Below are positions 41,166 to 51,990 of a stretch of DNA of 64,000 nt, piece by piece. This stretch comes from Liopterus haemorrhoidalis. Lineage: Eukaryota > Arthropoda > Insecta > Coleoptera > Dytiscidae. The DNA lies in contig OZ020611.1 in NCBI GenBank assembly GCA_963971575.1, positions 143,742,419 to 143,806,418 on the forward strand, read 5' to 3'. The first letter of the stretch is position 1. Each line of letters begins with the position of its first letter. The position numbers and the translations under genes were made by a program. The notes beneath the pieces are model-generated. The model was not told the origin of the DNA and made no database searches. It saw only the letters and a list, made by a program, of their open reading frames with translations.

Positions 41166-42225
41166 ATCGCGCGGTTTTACAAACAAAATCATGCTAATTG
41201 GCACGCGACGAGCTAACTGCGAGGCGAGAGCTCAAGTTGAAATATAGCATTTTTTGTCCCTGTAAACCGAGGCACAATTTAGTTGTGTTCAAAATCACTC
41301 ACTCGCTGTCTTTGATTAAATTAACTTTACTCTAATATTTAATATATATTAGACCGTTCGAAACCCACCAGTAAGTAATGTGAATAAACATAAATTTAAA
41401 CGTCAGAGTAAAATTTACTCCTCCTTGAGCATTTTTAAATGCAAGCTTATATGAAAACTAATTCAAATTTGTCTATATTATATCGCTTTAAGATCCGCTT
41501 TGGTAAAAGGATACGAACATGGATACGGATATGGACACGGATATCCGGCACACCACTAGTTATAACAAGAGTTGAACGTGTTACTCGGCATCTTACAATA
41601 TTTCAATATTACACAAAAATAATAAAAAGGGGAGCAATAGAAACAAAATAATGCCGGTAAAAATAAGTAAACAAATAATTGCTATACGATATCAATTTTA
41701 TTCTTCACATATTCTTGTTCCACGAATTTCGTTCTGATTGAATTAATATATGCAAAGAGGGAAGACAAAAAAAATCTCGTACTTTAGACAGACTTAGAGA
41801 TATATATAATCCCTGTACACATATGACATCTCTTTAGTAACTATACGATACCAGTGGTATAAAAAAGTGTCTGGCTTTGTCGGCTACGAGCTACGACTGC
41901 TCGTTTGAATTTATTTTTGTTGTTATATCTGTTTCTTTAATATAACTTCATTGATCCAGAAAATCACTTGGTTGTTACGTCGATTGGTACACAAAGGAAT
42001 TAAATCCGTTCAGTGCTAGTGTAAAAAACGGTAGATAGAATTTATCGCCCCATGGAATAAATAGAAATCTTAGCAAACTGCAATAAGAAGATATTTAGCA
42101 ATAGAAGTAAATGATTTTTATAACTTTAATGAGTGATGATGCATCGAATTTTTCTTTTTTGACTTTTCATGCCTTAATAAATTTAAAATAATAAACTTTC
42201 ATTGTATTAGGTGTACCGGAAAGTT
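41166..42225. other. intergenic; one GGATACGGATA fragment
   Basis: 41515-41565 has GGATACGGATATGGACACGG and ends CCGGCACACCACTAG, like the right end of yet another hAT family. The rest is AT-rich with no gene. Confidence 0.3.
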
Positions 42226-42227
42226 TT

Positions 42228-42505
42228 TTCGTTTTTATTATTAGCGCAGTATGCGAACTAGTCACGACTTATTTGCTGAATTAAACAGACGTCTTTTGCA
42301 TTTTAATTAAACTCTGTAATCTTGAGTACCTAATTATTGTTTTCGTTTCATTTTATACCTTTGCATTTTAAAATGGCGGAAGAATTTTCATCAAAACATT
42401 TTTAATGCTGTTTACTGTTGTATGAGTACCATAAAAAAAAACTTGCTACAGTTGCTACATAAAACATTTGCACTGTTTATGGTGAAAAACTAAGTGTACG
42501 CACAG
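42228..42505 (+). pseudogene. mariner 5' end and transposase N-terminus remnant
   Basis: 42228-42260 (GTGTACCGGAAAGTTTTTTC) looks like a mariner terminal repeat. About 130 bp on, the frame reads LLYEYHKKKLATVAT, stop, NICTVYGEKLSVRT, matching the 'L.YEY.KG..A..AA..IC.VYGE' start of mariner transposases. Sequence breaks off at about 42510 against a GGCGGGGGCAAG tract. No opposite terminus was seen. Confidence 0.6.
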
Positions 42506-43694
42506 CGCGCCTCTAGGCGGGGGCAAGTGGGGCGGGAAAATCAGTAACAAAGTATAAAGTCGACACGGTTATAAAACTACGTAATATTAAAAATATGAAT
42601 GAACATATATTTCATTAACTATTAGTACCTACAGATTACATGGTAATAAAACAAAAAATTTAATTTAAAAAAAAATAGTTACAATATCTGTAAAACCGTA
42701 ACTAAGTGTTATTTTCCTGATAATATAATATTTCATAATTTTGCGGAACACTTGTAACAAGTTCACGGAATACCTACTAGTGTTCCGCGAAACATCGGTT
42801 AGAAACCACTGTTATGCACTATTGTATACAGTTTATTTGTTAAAATGCTTGTTCACATTTTATAATTAAATTAACATGTATATTTCATTAGGTAACAACA
42901 TAATATGTATTACAAAATAAACTACTAAACAAACACTTTACTTACAGGTGTATGACCTTGCTTCTAATTTTTTCAACGTGTGTAATCTTAGCTCATTTAA
43001 CAATAAAGAAAATCAGCAGTCATGCAAATTAAGTGGAAAATTTGCATGCACACTATCGTCTACAAATTTTCCTATAAGTTTTAATGGTAAATGCACGTTA
43101 CAAAGGAAGTGGAATACAAGTTGTTTATGTACAGACTTAAATATTCAGACTTTTGGGGTTCTTGACTTTTTAAATGTGTTCTTTAATAGTTTATTTTTTT
43201 AATTTAAGATGGCCGTGCAATTTATAAATCATACAATGAAATCTAGATCGATCGTTCCTCGAATAATCGTTTACCCGTCCGTGTCGTTTATTTCATCCAG
43301 TCTCATTCTGCGTTATATATTTCCGCGTCTGTTGTTTTCCCCCATTTATTGTTTAGTTCAACAAGCCCCTTCAAAACGATAGATAGAGGTTTTGCTGTAT
43401 ATCGCTTTTAGGCTCGAAATCACAATCAATAGATTTGTTCAATAAAAACATTTAAAACCAATTGCAGTGCTGTTCCATGTACTTTACTATAATATACATT
43501 CCTTATTACATTATAACAAAGTTTTTGACTTGAAAGACTTTTTTCTTAGATCAATTCCTTGTAATAACTTTGTTTTGTAAACCTAGGGGTTGTTTAAAAC
43601 AGTGCTACTCAAAGTGAGGTACGCGTATCGCCGCCGATTAGCGAGTCATCGTCTGGCAGTACGCGGCGAGTCTCCAGAAAAGGAAGAAACAATA
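42506..43694. other. intergenic; probable hAT ends
   Basis: 42770-42811 ends GGTTAGAAACCACTG, a hAT-like right terminus, and 43598 starts CAGTGCTACTCAAAGTGAGG, a hAT-like left terminus without partner. The 84-residue frame at 42948-43202 has no recognised motif. Confidence 0.35.
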
Positions 43695-43702
43695 GTATAA
43701 TA

Positions 43703-44302
43703 CAGGGGTTCTTAAACTTACGTAGTCCGAGGACCCCCTTTTAAACAACATTTTTTTTTGCGGACCCCATCTCAACCCTATTTTTTTTGTTCGGCATTTT
43801 ACGTCGTTCTTGAGACTTAATTTCTGGGTCAATAATCTCATAGGCACTACGTTGTAATAAATATTGGTAAAAATGTATCGCTGGTTATTTTAATAAATGG
43901 TCTTGGACATTTATAGAGATAAACATTTTTATTAGTATAGGGAATAAAAAACATAAAAGGAATAAAAATGGTAGTAAAAAGAATTAAAAAAGTTACAAAT
44001 TATAATACGTTAAACTCATACAAACATTTCTTGGTCAAATATTGGTCAAAATAGAACTTATTATATGTTTTCTGTAAATAATTTGCAGTTGAATAATAAT
44101 TATTGTTTAGTTATGGCAATAACTAGTTAGGCAACAACAAATAAAAAAAGTCTTGACCATGTATGATTTTTATTAAATGAGTTATTTGAATAAAAGCGAA
44201 AACTTGGGGGATGTAAAGTTAATGTCAAAATTGTTTCGTGGACCCCCGGTAATGGCTACGCGGACTCCCAGGAGTCCGCGGACGACAGTTTAAGAACCGC
44301 TG
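43703..44302. mobile_element. hAT MITE (600 bp), TSD GTATAATA
   Basis: It starts CAGGGGTTCTTAAACTTACG and ends CAGTTTAAGAACCGCTG, flanked by identical GTATAATA (43695-43702, 44303-44310). GGACCCCC-type tracts lie inside both ends. No coding capacity. Confidence 0.92.
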
Positions 44303-44310
44303 GTATAATA

Positions 44311-44801
44311 GGTTTGTTCGTTTGTAGGTATAGATCAGAGCAAGTCTAGCAACATTGTAGGCGTTCTTTTATGTAAGAATAGTTGATATAATAGTGTTCG
44401 TTTCTCCAGAGAAACTTATACTAGATCACATCGAGCAAGCTGAACTTGCTCGGTGTCAAAAGGTAGAGCAGGAAGAGTAGAGCAGGAAATATAATCTGTA
44501 AATAAAGAAGAATGAATAAACACAAAAAATATACTGGTCTTCTTTTTAGATAGTGATACCTATGAAATTGCAGTAAGAAAAATTTAGGTGGAGAACAAAG
44601 CATTAAAAAAAAATAAATAAATAAACGACAATATTTTTTCTTTGGTAAATAGTCATTTGTTTGTGAAGATCGGAGAGCACAAATCTAATTTGCTCTAGCA
44701 GTCACATGATCTTGATCTAACTGCTCGACTCTAAAGCAATCTAGATCACACAAAAGAATAGACCTAATATATGGCACAAATATGGTACCTGTACGTGCAT
44801 T

Positions 44802-44805
<4 letters not shown>
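44311..44805. other. intergenic, no recognised gene
   Basis: AT-rich; nothing recognised before the TA microsatellite. Confidence 0.3.
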
Positions 44806-44892
<87 letters not shown>

Positions 44893-44893
44893 A
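44806..44893. repeat. (TA)n followed by (TG)n microsatellite
   Basis: About 38 uninterrupted TA dinucleotides followed by a short TG run. The 61-residue 'IYIYIY' frame across it is an artefact of the repeat. Confidence 0.95.
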
Positions 44894-45190
44894 TATTTAA
44901 GTGTGAAAGTGTGTTTGTCTATTAGTACGGACATCACACACAAATGGTTAGACTGATTTTCATGAGATTTTCAACATCCCTGAAGGTGAATCCGCGGGCA
45001 GGTTATAGGCTATATTTCATATTAGGATTTTAATTTAAAGGCAACGTTTTGGGGGCTGAGAACGAAACATTTTTCGGTATAACTCTAAAACTATTTATCA
45101 TAATCAGTACCGTTTGCTTCTTCTATAAAAGCTACGCTTACATAATATCACCATTTTTGTTTTTAAGAAAAATGTATCTGAATTTTGTCA
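44894..45190. other. possible Helitron-like leader after the microsatellite
   Basis: The phrase ACACACAAATGGTTAGACTG with ATTTTCATGAGATTTTCAAC resembles the leader of the Helitron at 58926 (CCACTGAACCTACAATCATG AAATTT) and similar insect repeats. No termini were found. Confidence 0.3.
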
Positions 45191-45194
45191 ATGG

Positions 45195-45465
45195 TCATGT
45201 TTAGCGAACACAACTGTTGAGTAACAGCGCAAATTTGTTTACTTGGTGATTACAGTCAACTGTTCGTTAAACGAACAGCAAATGAAAAACTACTGACTGT
45301 TAATTTGTCACTTGTCACTATAACCGAGGTTACTATAAAGAAAAAACTAAATTTGTCGGTTAGAAAACTAAGCTGCTTACAGTGTCATGTGAGCGGATTC
45401 GTTTAGCGAACCACTGAAGTTACGATACTCAACAGTTGCGTTCGTTAAACGCACCCAATGTTATA
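45195..45465. mobile_element. MITE with GTTTAGCGAAC-type inverted ends
   Basis: The left end TGTTTAGCGAACACAACTGT with TGAGTA and the reverse of the right end GCGTTTAACGAACGCAACTG with TTGAGTA match over about 25 bp. Two more copies of TTCGTTAAACGAAC/TTCGTTTAGCGAAC occur inside (45256 and 45403). No clear target duplication. Confidence 0.6.
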
Positions 45466-45704
45466 AAGTGCCTAGAAATCTTTCCGCAGTAATTTGTATT
45501 ATATATAAACTTGTATCTTTCTTGATTGTTTTTTTTTTTTTACGTGAGAGGAGGGCTTTGACATATTTTGCTTAAGGAACTAAAATTCCTAGTTACGCCA
45601 CTGTAGATATACCTCAATCAGCAACTCGTGGCGGATGGGAGAAGGTCTGCGCAGAGAGAGAAAACGAAAGAAAAAGACACGAAACGTGAAACTAAATGCG
45701 CCCC

Positions 45705-45983
45705 TGTTGGAATATGGGTTTTTTGGAGATTGTTAAATAAAACTCATACATAGGCTTTAAGCATCTTTATTCAATCATAGCCAGAAAAGAACTACTTCAG
45801 CATAAGTATTTTATTTAATATGAAAGCTTGACGCCATGATGTCACCGCATTATTATGCAGCCTCAGCCTAAAATTTATGTTTGTATATTAGAACAATAGT
45901 AGCTTTATATTTTGGTTTTGTTGACTTGATTTTAACTACTTGAAACCTTAATCTTTATTAGTTAAAAGAATGAAATCTTAACA
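45705..45983. mobile_element. candidate Copia-like solo LTR (279 bp)
   Basis: It starts TGTTGGAATATGGG and ends TCTTAACA, giving the TG...CA edges and short inverted TGTT/AACA. AATAAA occurs about 30 bp in, and the flanks are GCCCC and GCCTC, a 4-of-5 match for a 5-bp duplication. No internal retroviral-type genes are near. The start resembles Copia LTRs, but only one copy is present. Confidence 0.5.
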
Positions 45984-46054
45984 GCCTCCACTACTACTTT
46001 TCTGTTAGTTCAACTCGCATCAAAATTTCGTACGCCACGGCTTACTGATTAAGT

Positions 46055-46519
46055 CAGTCTGGGGGGGGTCAAGACTATTGCAAGGGGGTCGCGCCTCATG
46101 TCACGCCTTCGGCGTTCCTTAACGAGCTGTTTTAAAGACGAAGTATCGATCACGTTTAGTGATTGAAAAGGAACTAAGAACAGCGATATCTACAATGATA
46201 CCACGGTTTGAGAAAATGTGTGCTGAAAAACAAGCCCAATCATCACATAGTTAAAATATAATTATGTTTTATTAATTATGTATTCTAATTTTTGTATTTT
46301 TATTTTGTTTTTCTTCCATTTAAACTTATTATTACTTATAATAAATATTTGATATGTATATATTTATACATAATACGGTATATTATCTTGTAGCCCATTA
46401 AATAAATTACAATATCAGGTGTGTATTTGTGAAATTAGATTGTTACGAAAATTGAGGGGGGGGCAACAATGTTTTCATAAAAAAGGTTGGCAGAGGTACA
46501 GAAAGGTTGGAAACCACTG
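46055..46519. mobile_element. hAT MITE-like element, imperfect TSD
   Basis: It starts CAGTCTGGGGGGGGTCAAG and ends AGGTTGGAAACCACTG. The octamers outside are GATTAAGT (46047-46054) and GGTTAAGT (46520-46527), seven of eight identical. The termini match only weakly, so the left edge is less sure. Confidence 0.6.
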
Positions 46520-46766
46520 GGTTAAGTTATACCTACGAAATCCTGAAATGTGATAAAAATTCACACTTCACGTGAAACTTAATTAAATTTTACTACAATA
46601 ATTTCCTTTCCTACGAACATTTTATTTGATTATCAACTTAACGATAGAGAACAAAATGTATGTGTGCTTTCCACCTACAAAGATTTGTAAATCCTCTTAA
46701 AAATAAAACACTATTACGTCATAAGATTATATGCATTCTCAACATTCTTTCTATGATCATATATTA

Positions 46767-47514
46767 AGTCCATTCTACATTATACTTTTTTCAATACTTT
46801 TTTCAATACTATCCAACTCTGACGTCATTTCAACTTTTGATACTACAGAATATAGTGGGGGGAAAAAATAAGAGACAGTGAAAAATTTTATATCTTCCAT
46901 CTCTTATTACTTTTGTTGCCAACTTAAAAATTTTTAGGTTCAGATGGCAGACAACAATTTGGTTATAGTGAACCAATTTATAAATATTGTTTAATTGTGC
47001 TAAGTTTATATTTAATTATATGATCCAAATAAACTTCTTATCAACTTAATAAACTACTAAAAGTTAAGTTGTAAACAAAAACTAAAAAGTTGGTGTTGGT
47101 ACGACTGAAAAGTACAGAACTGTCAATCGAAAATTTGACCGGGGGTAGTTTTGGATGACAGTTCTGTACTTTTCAATCGTACCAACACCAACTTTTTAGT
47201 TTTTGTTTACAACTTAACTTTTAGTAGTTTATTAAGTTGATAAGAAGTTTATTTGGATCATATAATTAAATATAAACTTAGCACAATTAAACAATATTTA
47301 TAAATTGGTTCACTATAACCAAATTGTTGTCTGCCATCTGAACCTAAAAATTTTTAAGTTGGCAACAAAAGTAATAAGAGATGGAAGATATAAAATTTTT
47401 CACTGTCTCTTATTTTTTCCCCCCACTATATTCTGTAGTATCAAAAGTTGAAATGACGTCAGAGTTGGATAGTATTGAAAAAAGTATTGAAAAAAGTATA
47501 ATGTAGAATGGACT
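46767..47514. mobile_element. 748-bp near-perfect hairpin (foldback) element
   Basis: The left arm (46767-47125) and right arm (47156-47514) are each 359 bp and reverse complements of one another. I found only one mismatch in the stretches checked (GACTGAA against TTCAATC). They are separated by a 30-bp loop. The outer ends are AGTCCATTCTACATTATAC, with TTA directly outside on both sides (46764-46766, 47515-47517), as for PIF/Harbinger-type target sites. No gene. Transcription through it would form a 359-bp double-stranded RNA; whether it is transcribed is unknown. Confidence 0.93.
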
Positions 47515-47517
47515 TTA

Positions 47518-48385
47518 CAGTACACATTGTACTTGTTAGTACATGTTTAGATAACATAAAACTATTAGTCTCAAAATAAAGTACAGTTAATTGATAACTA
47601 TAAATAACTTACCAGAAGAAGCACGATGAGAAAATATTGGCGGTATCCTTAGGATTAGGGTTGTATATCTGTTTACTTGCATCCATGTCTGCAGACGGCA
47701 CATGGACAGTTTATTCCAGTATATCACTCTAGTACCATGCACGTGTCCTTTTCACTGATAAATTACTCCTCTTCACAATCCTGATGCACTCCAATTCACT
47801 GCCACAACATACACAACAGAACTCTCCCAACAGACTAATCACTCTGTTTTTTATAGAAACACTTGTCTCGAAATGCTTCGTTTCACTAATTGTTTGGTAT
47901 TGTGATGACACAATTGACGCTTATTGCTTCAATAATAAAAACTAATTTATTTTAGGCGATTTATTTAAATAACTTTATATTACAACACATTAAAAGTACA
48001 GATAGATCGTAGCGGAATTGGTAATGTAGTTTTGGAAGACGTTAGGAAGAGATCTGAAACAGAAAAGAATATAAAAATAATATTATAATAAAATCAGGGG
48101 CGGATTGGCTATATAACTGTCCACTTTCACACAACCAGTTAGTGTAGGTATTTGGACAATTGCATAATGATTTTATTGAAAATATAGTCTTGTGATTCTC
48201 ATGTTATGCCTGTGCTATGTATCTATTATAAATGAGGCTTTAAGCTTGGTTTATAAATGTAAGTGTCCATTGGGCCGCACCTCAGACACAGTCAGGAGCC
48301 AAAACTCCAAGGAAAAGGTAGAAAATATGCTTTATCAATTATAAACAAAAAAAAAAAAAAAAAAACGTTCCTTACAATAAAAAAA
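47518..48385. other. intergenic; left hAT-like end at 48095
   Basis: 48095 starts CAGGGGCGGATTGGCTATAT, a typical hAT left terminus, without an obvious partner. The rest (including a 60-residue minus frame at 47729-47911) has no recognised motif. A poly-A run is at 48348-48365. Confidence 0.35.
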
Positions 48386-48578
48386 TTGATGTGAAGTGTG
48401 AATTTTCACACATTTCAGGGTTTTGCAGGTATTTAGTAAGTGAATGATGATTATTTGGGATGCCAAAACAAATTTTATATTAAAATATTTTTTTTTGTTA
48501 ACTTTAATTCGAACGCCTAATACCATTATTTAGGTTTCTAAATATGTGCAGTATTTTTTTTTTATATATAGCAAGGTC
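48386..48578 (+). repeat. dispersed repeat (TTGATGTGAAGTGTGAATTT family), copy 3
   Basis: The longest copy, from TTGATGTGAAGTGTGAATTT to TATATATAGCAAGGTCA, preceded by an A-run. A shorter inverted fragment (CCTGAAATGTGATAAAAATT with CACACTTCAC) is at 46535-46575. Confidence 0.85.
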
Positions 48579-48763
48579 ACTGTTGACTACGTGGTTATTT
48601 TAACCGATTGACTGACTGAAGATGTGCAAACTGTCCATGCACGAAACGTTTCAAATTTTATAAATTGACAAACTATTTTAATAAACGGACGAATAAAAGA
48701 GAACCTGCGTTTTATTTCATATAATCCTCGTCAAGAACCAAATATCCAATATATATATATATA

Positions 48764-49273
48764 CAGTGGGTGGCCAAATTATTAGGGACAGTGCAGATTT
48801 TCTGTAGTTTTCAAATGAATTTAGTGAGGAAATAAGTGGCTTTGGGTCTCGTATTTATTTTTATTCATTAGAGTGCTTTATTTAGAATATAAAACGACAT
48901 AATTGCTTATTCATAACCATTTATTTTTGTATAAAAAGTGTTAATTTAACAAATTAAGTAAAATCTTAATATTTTGTTATGTCACCCTTTGCTGCGATTG
49001 CGGCTTCCAGGCGTTTGGGCATGCTTTCTATGCAGACTTTTGCGTTGTGTCGGATATTGGGGTTGTGATGCCACTCTCTGATAAGGGTTTCTATCAATTG
49101 CCGCTTGGTAGTGATGATTTCTTTGGCGACCTCCCGCTTTTTAAAATAATAATGATACCAACAACAAGAATATAGAAGAAAAATGATTTAAAAACAATTT
49201 ATTTTCTCACAAAATGTATTTAAACTTGAAAATTGCAGGGGAGGTGTACTGTCCCTAATAATTTGGCCACCTA

Positions 49274-49276
<3 letters not shown>
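48764..49276 (-). mobile_element. internally deleted Tc1-like element (513 bp)
   Basis: The ends CAGTGGGTGGCCAAATTATT with AGGGACAGT and the reverse of ACTGTCCCTAATAATTTGGC with CACCTACTG are inverted repeats of about 29 bp, flanked by TA (48762-48763 and 49277-49278). The interior keeps only the last codons of a transposase. Confidence 0.88.
48966..49140 (-). pseudogene. Tc1-like transposase C-terminus
   Basis: On the minus strand, ending TAA at 48968-48966: EIITTKRQLIETLIREWHHN, PNIRHNAKVCIESMPKRLEA, AIAAKGDITKY. The ending 'ESMPKRLEAAI.AKG..TKY' is the standard carboxy terminus of Tc1-like transposases. The other 280-odd residues were removed by internal deletion. Confidence 0.85.
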
Positions 49277-49311
<35 letters not shown>

Positions 49312-49315
<4 letters not shown>

Positions 49316-49345
49316 TAGGTGGCCAAATTACTAGGGATATTTAAA
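49312..49345. mobile_element. second terminus of the same Tc1-like family
   Basis: CAGTAGGTGGCCAAATTACT with AGGGATAT repeats the end at 49276 in opposite orientation, across about 35 bp of TA repeat. Only this terminus remains; the body beyond is unrelated. Confidence 0.75.
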
Positions 49346-49604
49346 TTTATGATACATACATATATATATTGCAGTCAAAATAATTTGTCGTTACTAGGGA
49401 AACCATGCAGAGTAATAATTTCAATGTTGCAGGATAAAAGATGTTTACTGTATCTTCAGTAGCGTATCATTTCTGAGTAAAACTTTTGTTTTGAAAAAAT
49501 GTACACTATTTTCACAACTGATCACATTTATTTTATTTACTTTTCTGTCTAATCTGCTCGCGGAGCACTAATAGACGCTTCGCGGAGCACAGTTTAGGAA
49601 ACTC

Positions 49605-50295
49605 CAGGGTTTCCCAAATGGTGGGTCGCGACCCAGTACCGGGTCGTGAAAACTCGCGAAACCTAGATGTTTTTTTCAAGAAACCCTAGAATACGATTAA
49701 ATATCATTGAATCCGGACTACTGATTAATACTTGCGTAGCGGACATATTGATTGAGGATTCACATATTGATTTTATAATTGAACTGTCGTGTGATACAGC
49801 ACTGAAAGCCGTCTTCGACAGAATACCATTGATAGATTTTTGGATAAATTGTCGTCAGGAATACCCACTTATAGCGGAAAAAGCAATAAAATTTCTAATG
49901 CCTTTCGTAACGACCTATAAGTGCGAAGCAGGTTTCTCAACCTTAGTCTTCCTTACAAATAAGTACCGAAACCGATTGGAAGTAGAACCGGATCTAGGGA
50001 TAAAGCTATCATCGTTTTCTCCTAATCTGAAATTATTAGTAAAAAATAAACAGCACCACACTTCTCATTAATAATCTATTGGTTCTCATTAATAATTTTT
50101 GTTTAATTTCTACAAATTTTTGTAAAAGTTAATGCTTTTTTATTATAATTATTATGTGAATAAATGAAAACTGTATGGACATACATATGTTTTAGCTTCC
50201 CTATGGGCTATTATAGGAGGAAAAATGTTAGTGGGTCATGAAGAAAAAGTGTGAAAATTACCGGGTCACGGGAAAAAAAGTTTGGGAAACGCTAG
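49605..50295 (+). mobile_element. hAT element remnant with GGGTCGCGACCC end
   Basis: The left end CAGGGTTTCCCAAATGGTGG and the reverse of the right end CTAGCGTTTCCCAAACTTTT share GTTTCCCAAA. GTGGGTCGCGACCCAGTACC on the left pairs in style with TGGGTCATGA/CCGGGTCACG on the right. No matching octamers were found, and the right end is slightly altered. It carries part of a hAT transposase. Confidence 0.7.
49667..50071 (+). pseudogene. hAT (Buster/ZBED5-like) transposase C-terminal part
   Basis: Open frame of 134 residues with LSCDTALKAVFDRIPLIDFW and CRQEYPLIAEKAIKFLMPFV, then TTYKCEAGFSTLVFLTNKYR with NRLEVEPDL. The 'P.L...A.....PF.TTY.CE.GFS.L......YR.RL' pattern is the hAT dimerisation domain of the Buster group (ZBED5, FAM200). 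The first Met lies within the element's subterminal region, so the true amino-terminal two-thirds, with BED finger and catalytic domain, has been deleted. Confidence 0.85.
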
Positions 50296-50420
50296 GCTAG
50301 TCGTATGTTTTTCATTGAGTGCGTCCATTGAGCTGCAGGGAAGACACTGCAAACATAACATAAGTCGCACTTTTTCCTACGTGAGTCTACCGAGCCGCGT
50401 TTCAGTTGCCTGTTCACAAA

Positions 50421-50610
50421 ATGAGTGATAGCAAGAAATAATTGGTTGTAATTAGTTCAATATTAATAGAAGAAGAGCAAATAAAAAAGTAAAGAAAGTT
50501 TGGTTCCCCAATATAAACAAAAAAATTATGTTCTGAAGAATTTCATACATTATTCCCAGACCTGGTGGAAGATTATGTGACATTTTTCCAGATAAATGAA
50601 CATGTATAGT
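50421..50610 (+). pseudogene. PIF/Harbinger nuclease N-terminal remnant
   Basis: From ATG 50421: MSDSKK, stop, LVVISSILIEEEQIKK, stop, RKFGSPI, stop, TKKLCSEEFHTLFPDLVEDY, VTFFQINEHV. 'FHTLFPDL..D...FF' with the acidic/basic leader is the conserved amino-terminal segment of insect HARBI1-like nucleases. Three in-frame stops are present, and the DDE nuclease domain is missing. Confidence 0.7.
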
Positions 50611-51136
50611 GATTAACCTGTTTTATATTACCAATGATCGTATACCACCGTCATTTATAAGCTTATAAATTTCATATAAATTTATTTGCGGGAAAACAAT
50701 AAAACAATATCTCAAGGTGTTTCAAATACTATGACATTAATGTTTTAAATCAATGAAGTTGCAAAACAAGTTAATGTTTTAACTTATATCGGAATTACAA
50801 AAAACTTCATCATTTCATCACTGCTGCTAAAAGACCTTGAATACGAAATCTTATTTATATTAAAACTCAAGTTTGTCTTTAAGAGCGATTTAACATACGA
50901 GTCGTTAGTTCAAAAACGTTTACGTTAATTTGATTTGAAATTGTTTCTTAATTTGGAACAGGGCCAAATTATTTAATCAATGTGTGCTACCAACTAATAA
51001 GGTTCAAACGGAATTAGGTCTTATTCTTTAAACATATTGTTTAAATTGTAGGTATGCCTGATATGGCCGGGACATATGAGAGGTGAAATGGATACACGCA
51101 CCCGGGCTCCGGGCTGTACAGGACCCCAATCCGTTA
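50611..51136. other. intergenic, no recognised gene
   Basis: AT-rich; nothing recognised. A GC-richer patch at 51060-51135 directly precedes the DD41D insertion. Confidence 0.3.
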
Positions 51137-51138
51137 TA

Positions 51139-51990
51139 CAAGGTGTCTCAAAAGAAATTTTATATTTATTTAGCTTACTGCGTGAACGCAACGTATCCGA
51201 GGGGCGCGGGGGTTATGTCAATCGGTAGCCTGGCTCTTGGGAATTCAATCGCTATGGAGCGTTTCTCGGGAGCAGACCGCGCGTTATGCGTGCGAGAGTT
51301 TTACAAAAACGGTGAATCGGCGACTGTAGCGCGTAGAAAATTCTGCAGTATTCGAGGTTTTCGCCACTTAAATGATGCGCCAAGCATTCCTCTCATTCGA
51401 CATTGGGTTAAAAAGTTTGAAGAGGCTGGTACAACGCTGGATAAATCAAAATCCGGGCGACCTAGGTCATCAAGAACGGTAGAAAACGTGGAGAATGTTA
51501 ATCAGTCTGTTCGTGACGACCCGAACCTTTCAATTCGGAAGCGCGCAAGTGCTTTAAATGTGCATAGATCATCAGTACATCGCATTATGCACAAAGACCT
51601 AAAGCTGCACCCCTACAAAATTCAATGGATCAGAGGCTTAATTTCGTAAATCAGGTGATTGAGCGATTTTCAACGTTTACCAACATTTTGTTTTCGGATG
51701 AAGCTCATTTTCATCTTAACGGCCACGTAGATAAGCAGAACTGCCGCTACTGGAGTGCAACGAATCCGAAACGCAAACATCAGAAACCTCTACATTCGCC
51801 TAAAGTGACCGTATGGGCTGCGATGTCGGCGCGAGGAATTATCGGCCTTTACTTTTTTGAAGACGAAAGGGGGCGTGCAGTTACAGTGAATTCAGAGCGT
51901 TATGTGGAGATGTTAGACAACTTCTTGGTACCTGAACTGCAAAACTTTCCTGGCTATAACCAAAGAACATGGTTCCAACAGGACACCTTG
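51139..51990 (+). mobile_element. DD41D transposon, copy 3, deleted to 852 bp
   Basis: The left terminus is CAAGGTGTCTCAAAAGAAAT as in the other copies. On the right, GGTTCCAACAG of the coding region joins directly to GACACCTTG, leaving only the last 9-10 bases of the right TIR. TA flanks both sides (51137-51138, 51991-51992). The junction GAC is shared by both parents, so the deletion probably used microhomology. It could have formed after insertion. Confidence 0.9.
51215..51984 (+). pseudogene. DD41D transposase, 28-bp deletion and lost C-terminus
   Basis: From ATG 51215 (MSIGSLALGNSIAMERFSGA) the DNA-binding half is intact, including the YKNGESATVARRK stretch missing from copy 2. After PYKIQW a 28-bp deletion relative to copy 1 shifts the frame, and the first open frame stops at 51649. 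The second frame resumes with RLNFVNQVIERF, LFSDEAHFHLNGH (first Asp) and ends at WFQQD (second Asp). The rest of the core and the third Asp are deleted. Confidence 0.92.

Noticed and set aside
44771..44956. Frame of alternating Ile and Tyr
   Set aside because: Translation of a TA microsatellite.
47641..47930. Possible LTR or gene piece (minus frame of 60 residues)
   Set aside because: No TG...CA edges, primer-binding site or domain; left as intergenic.
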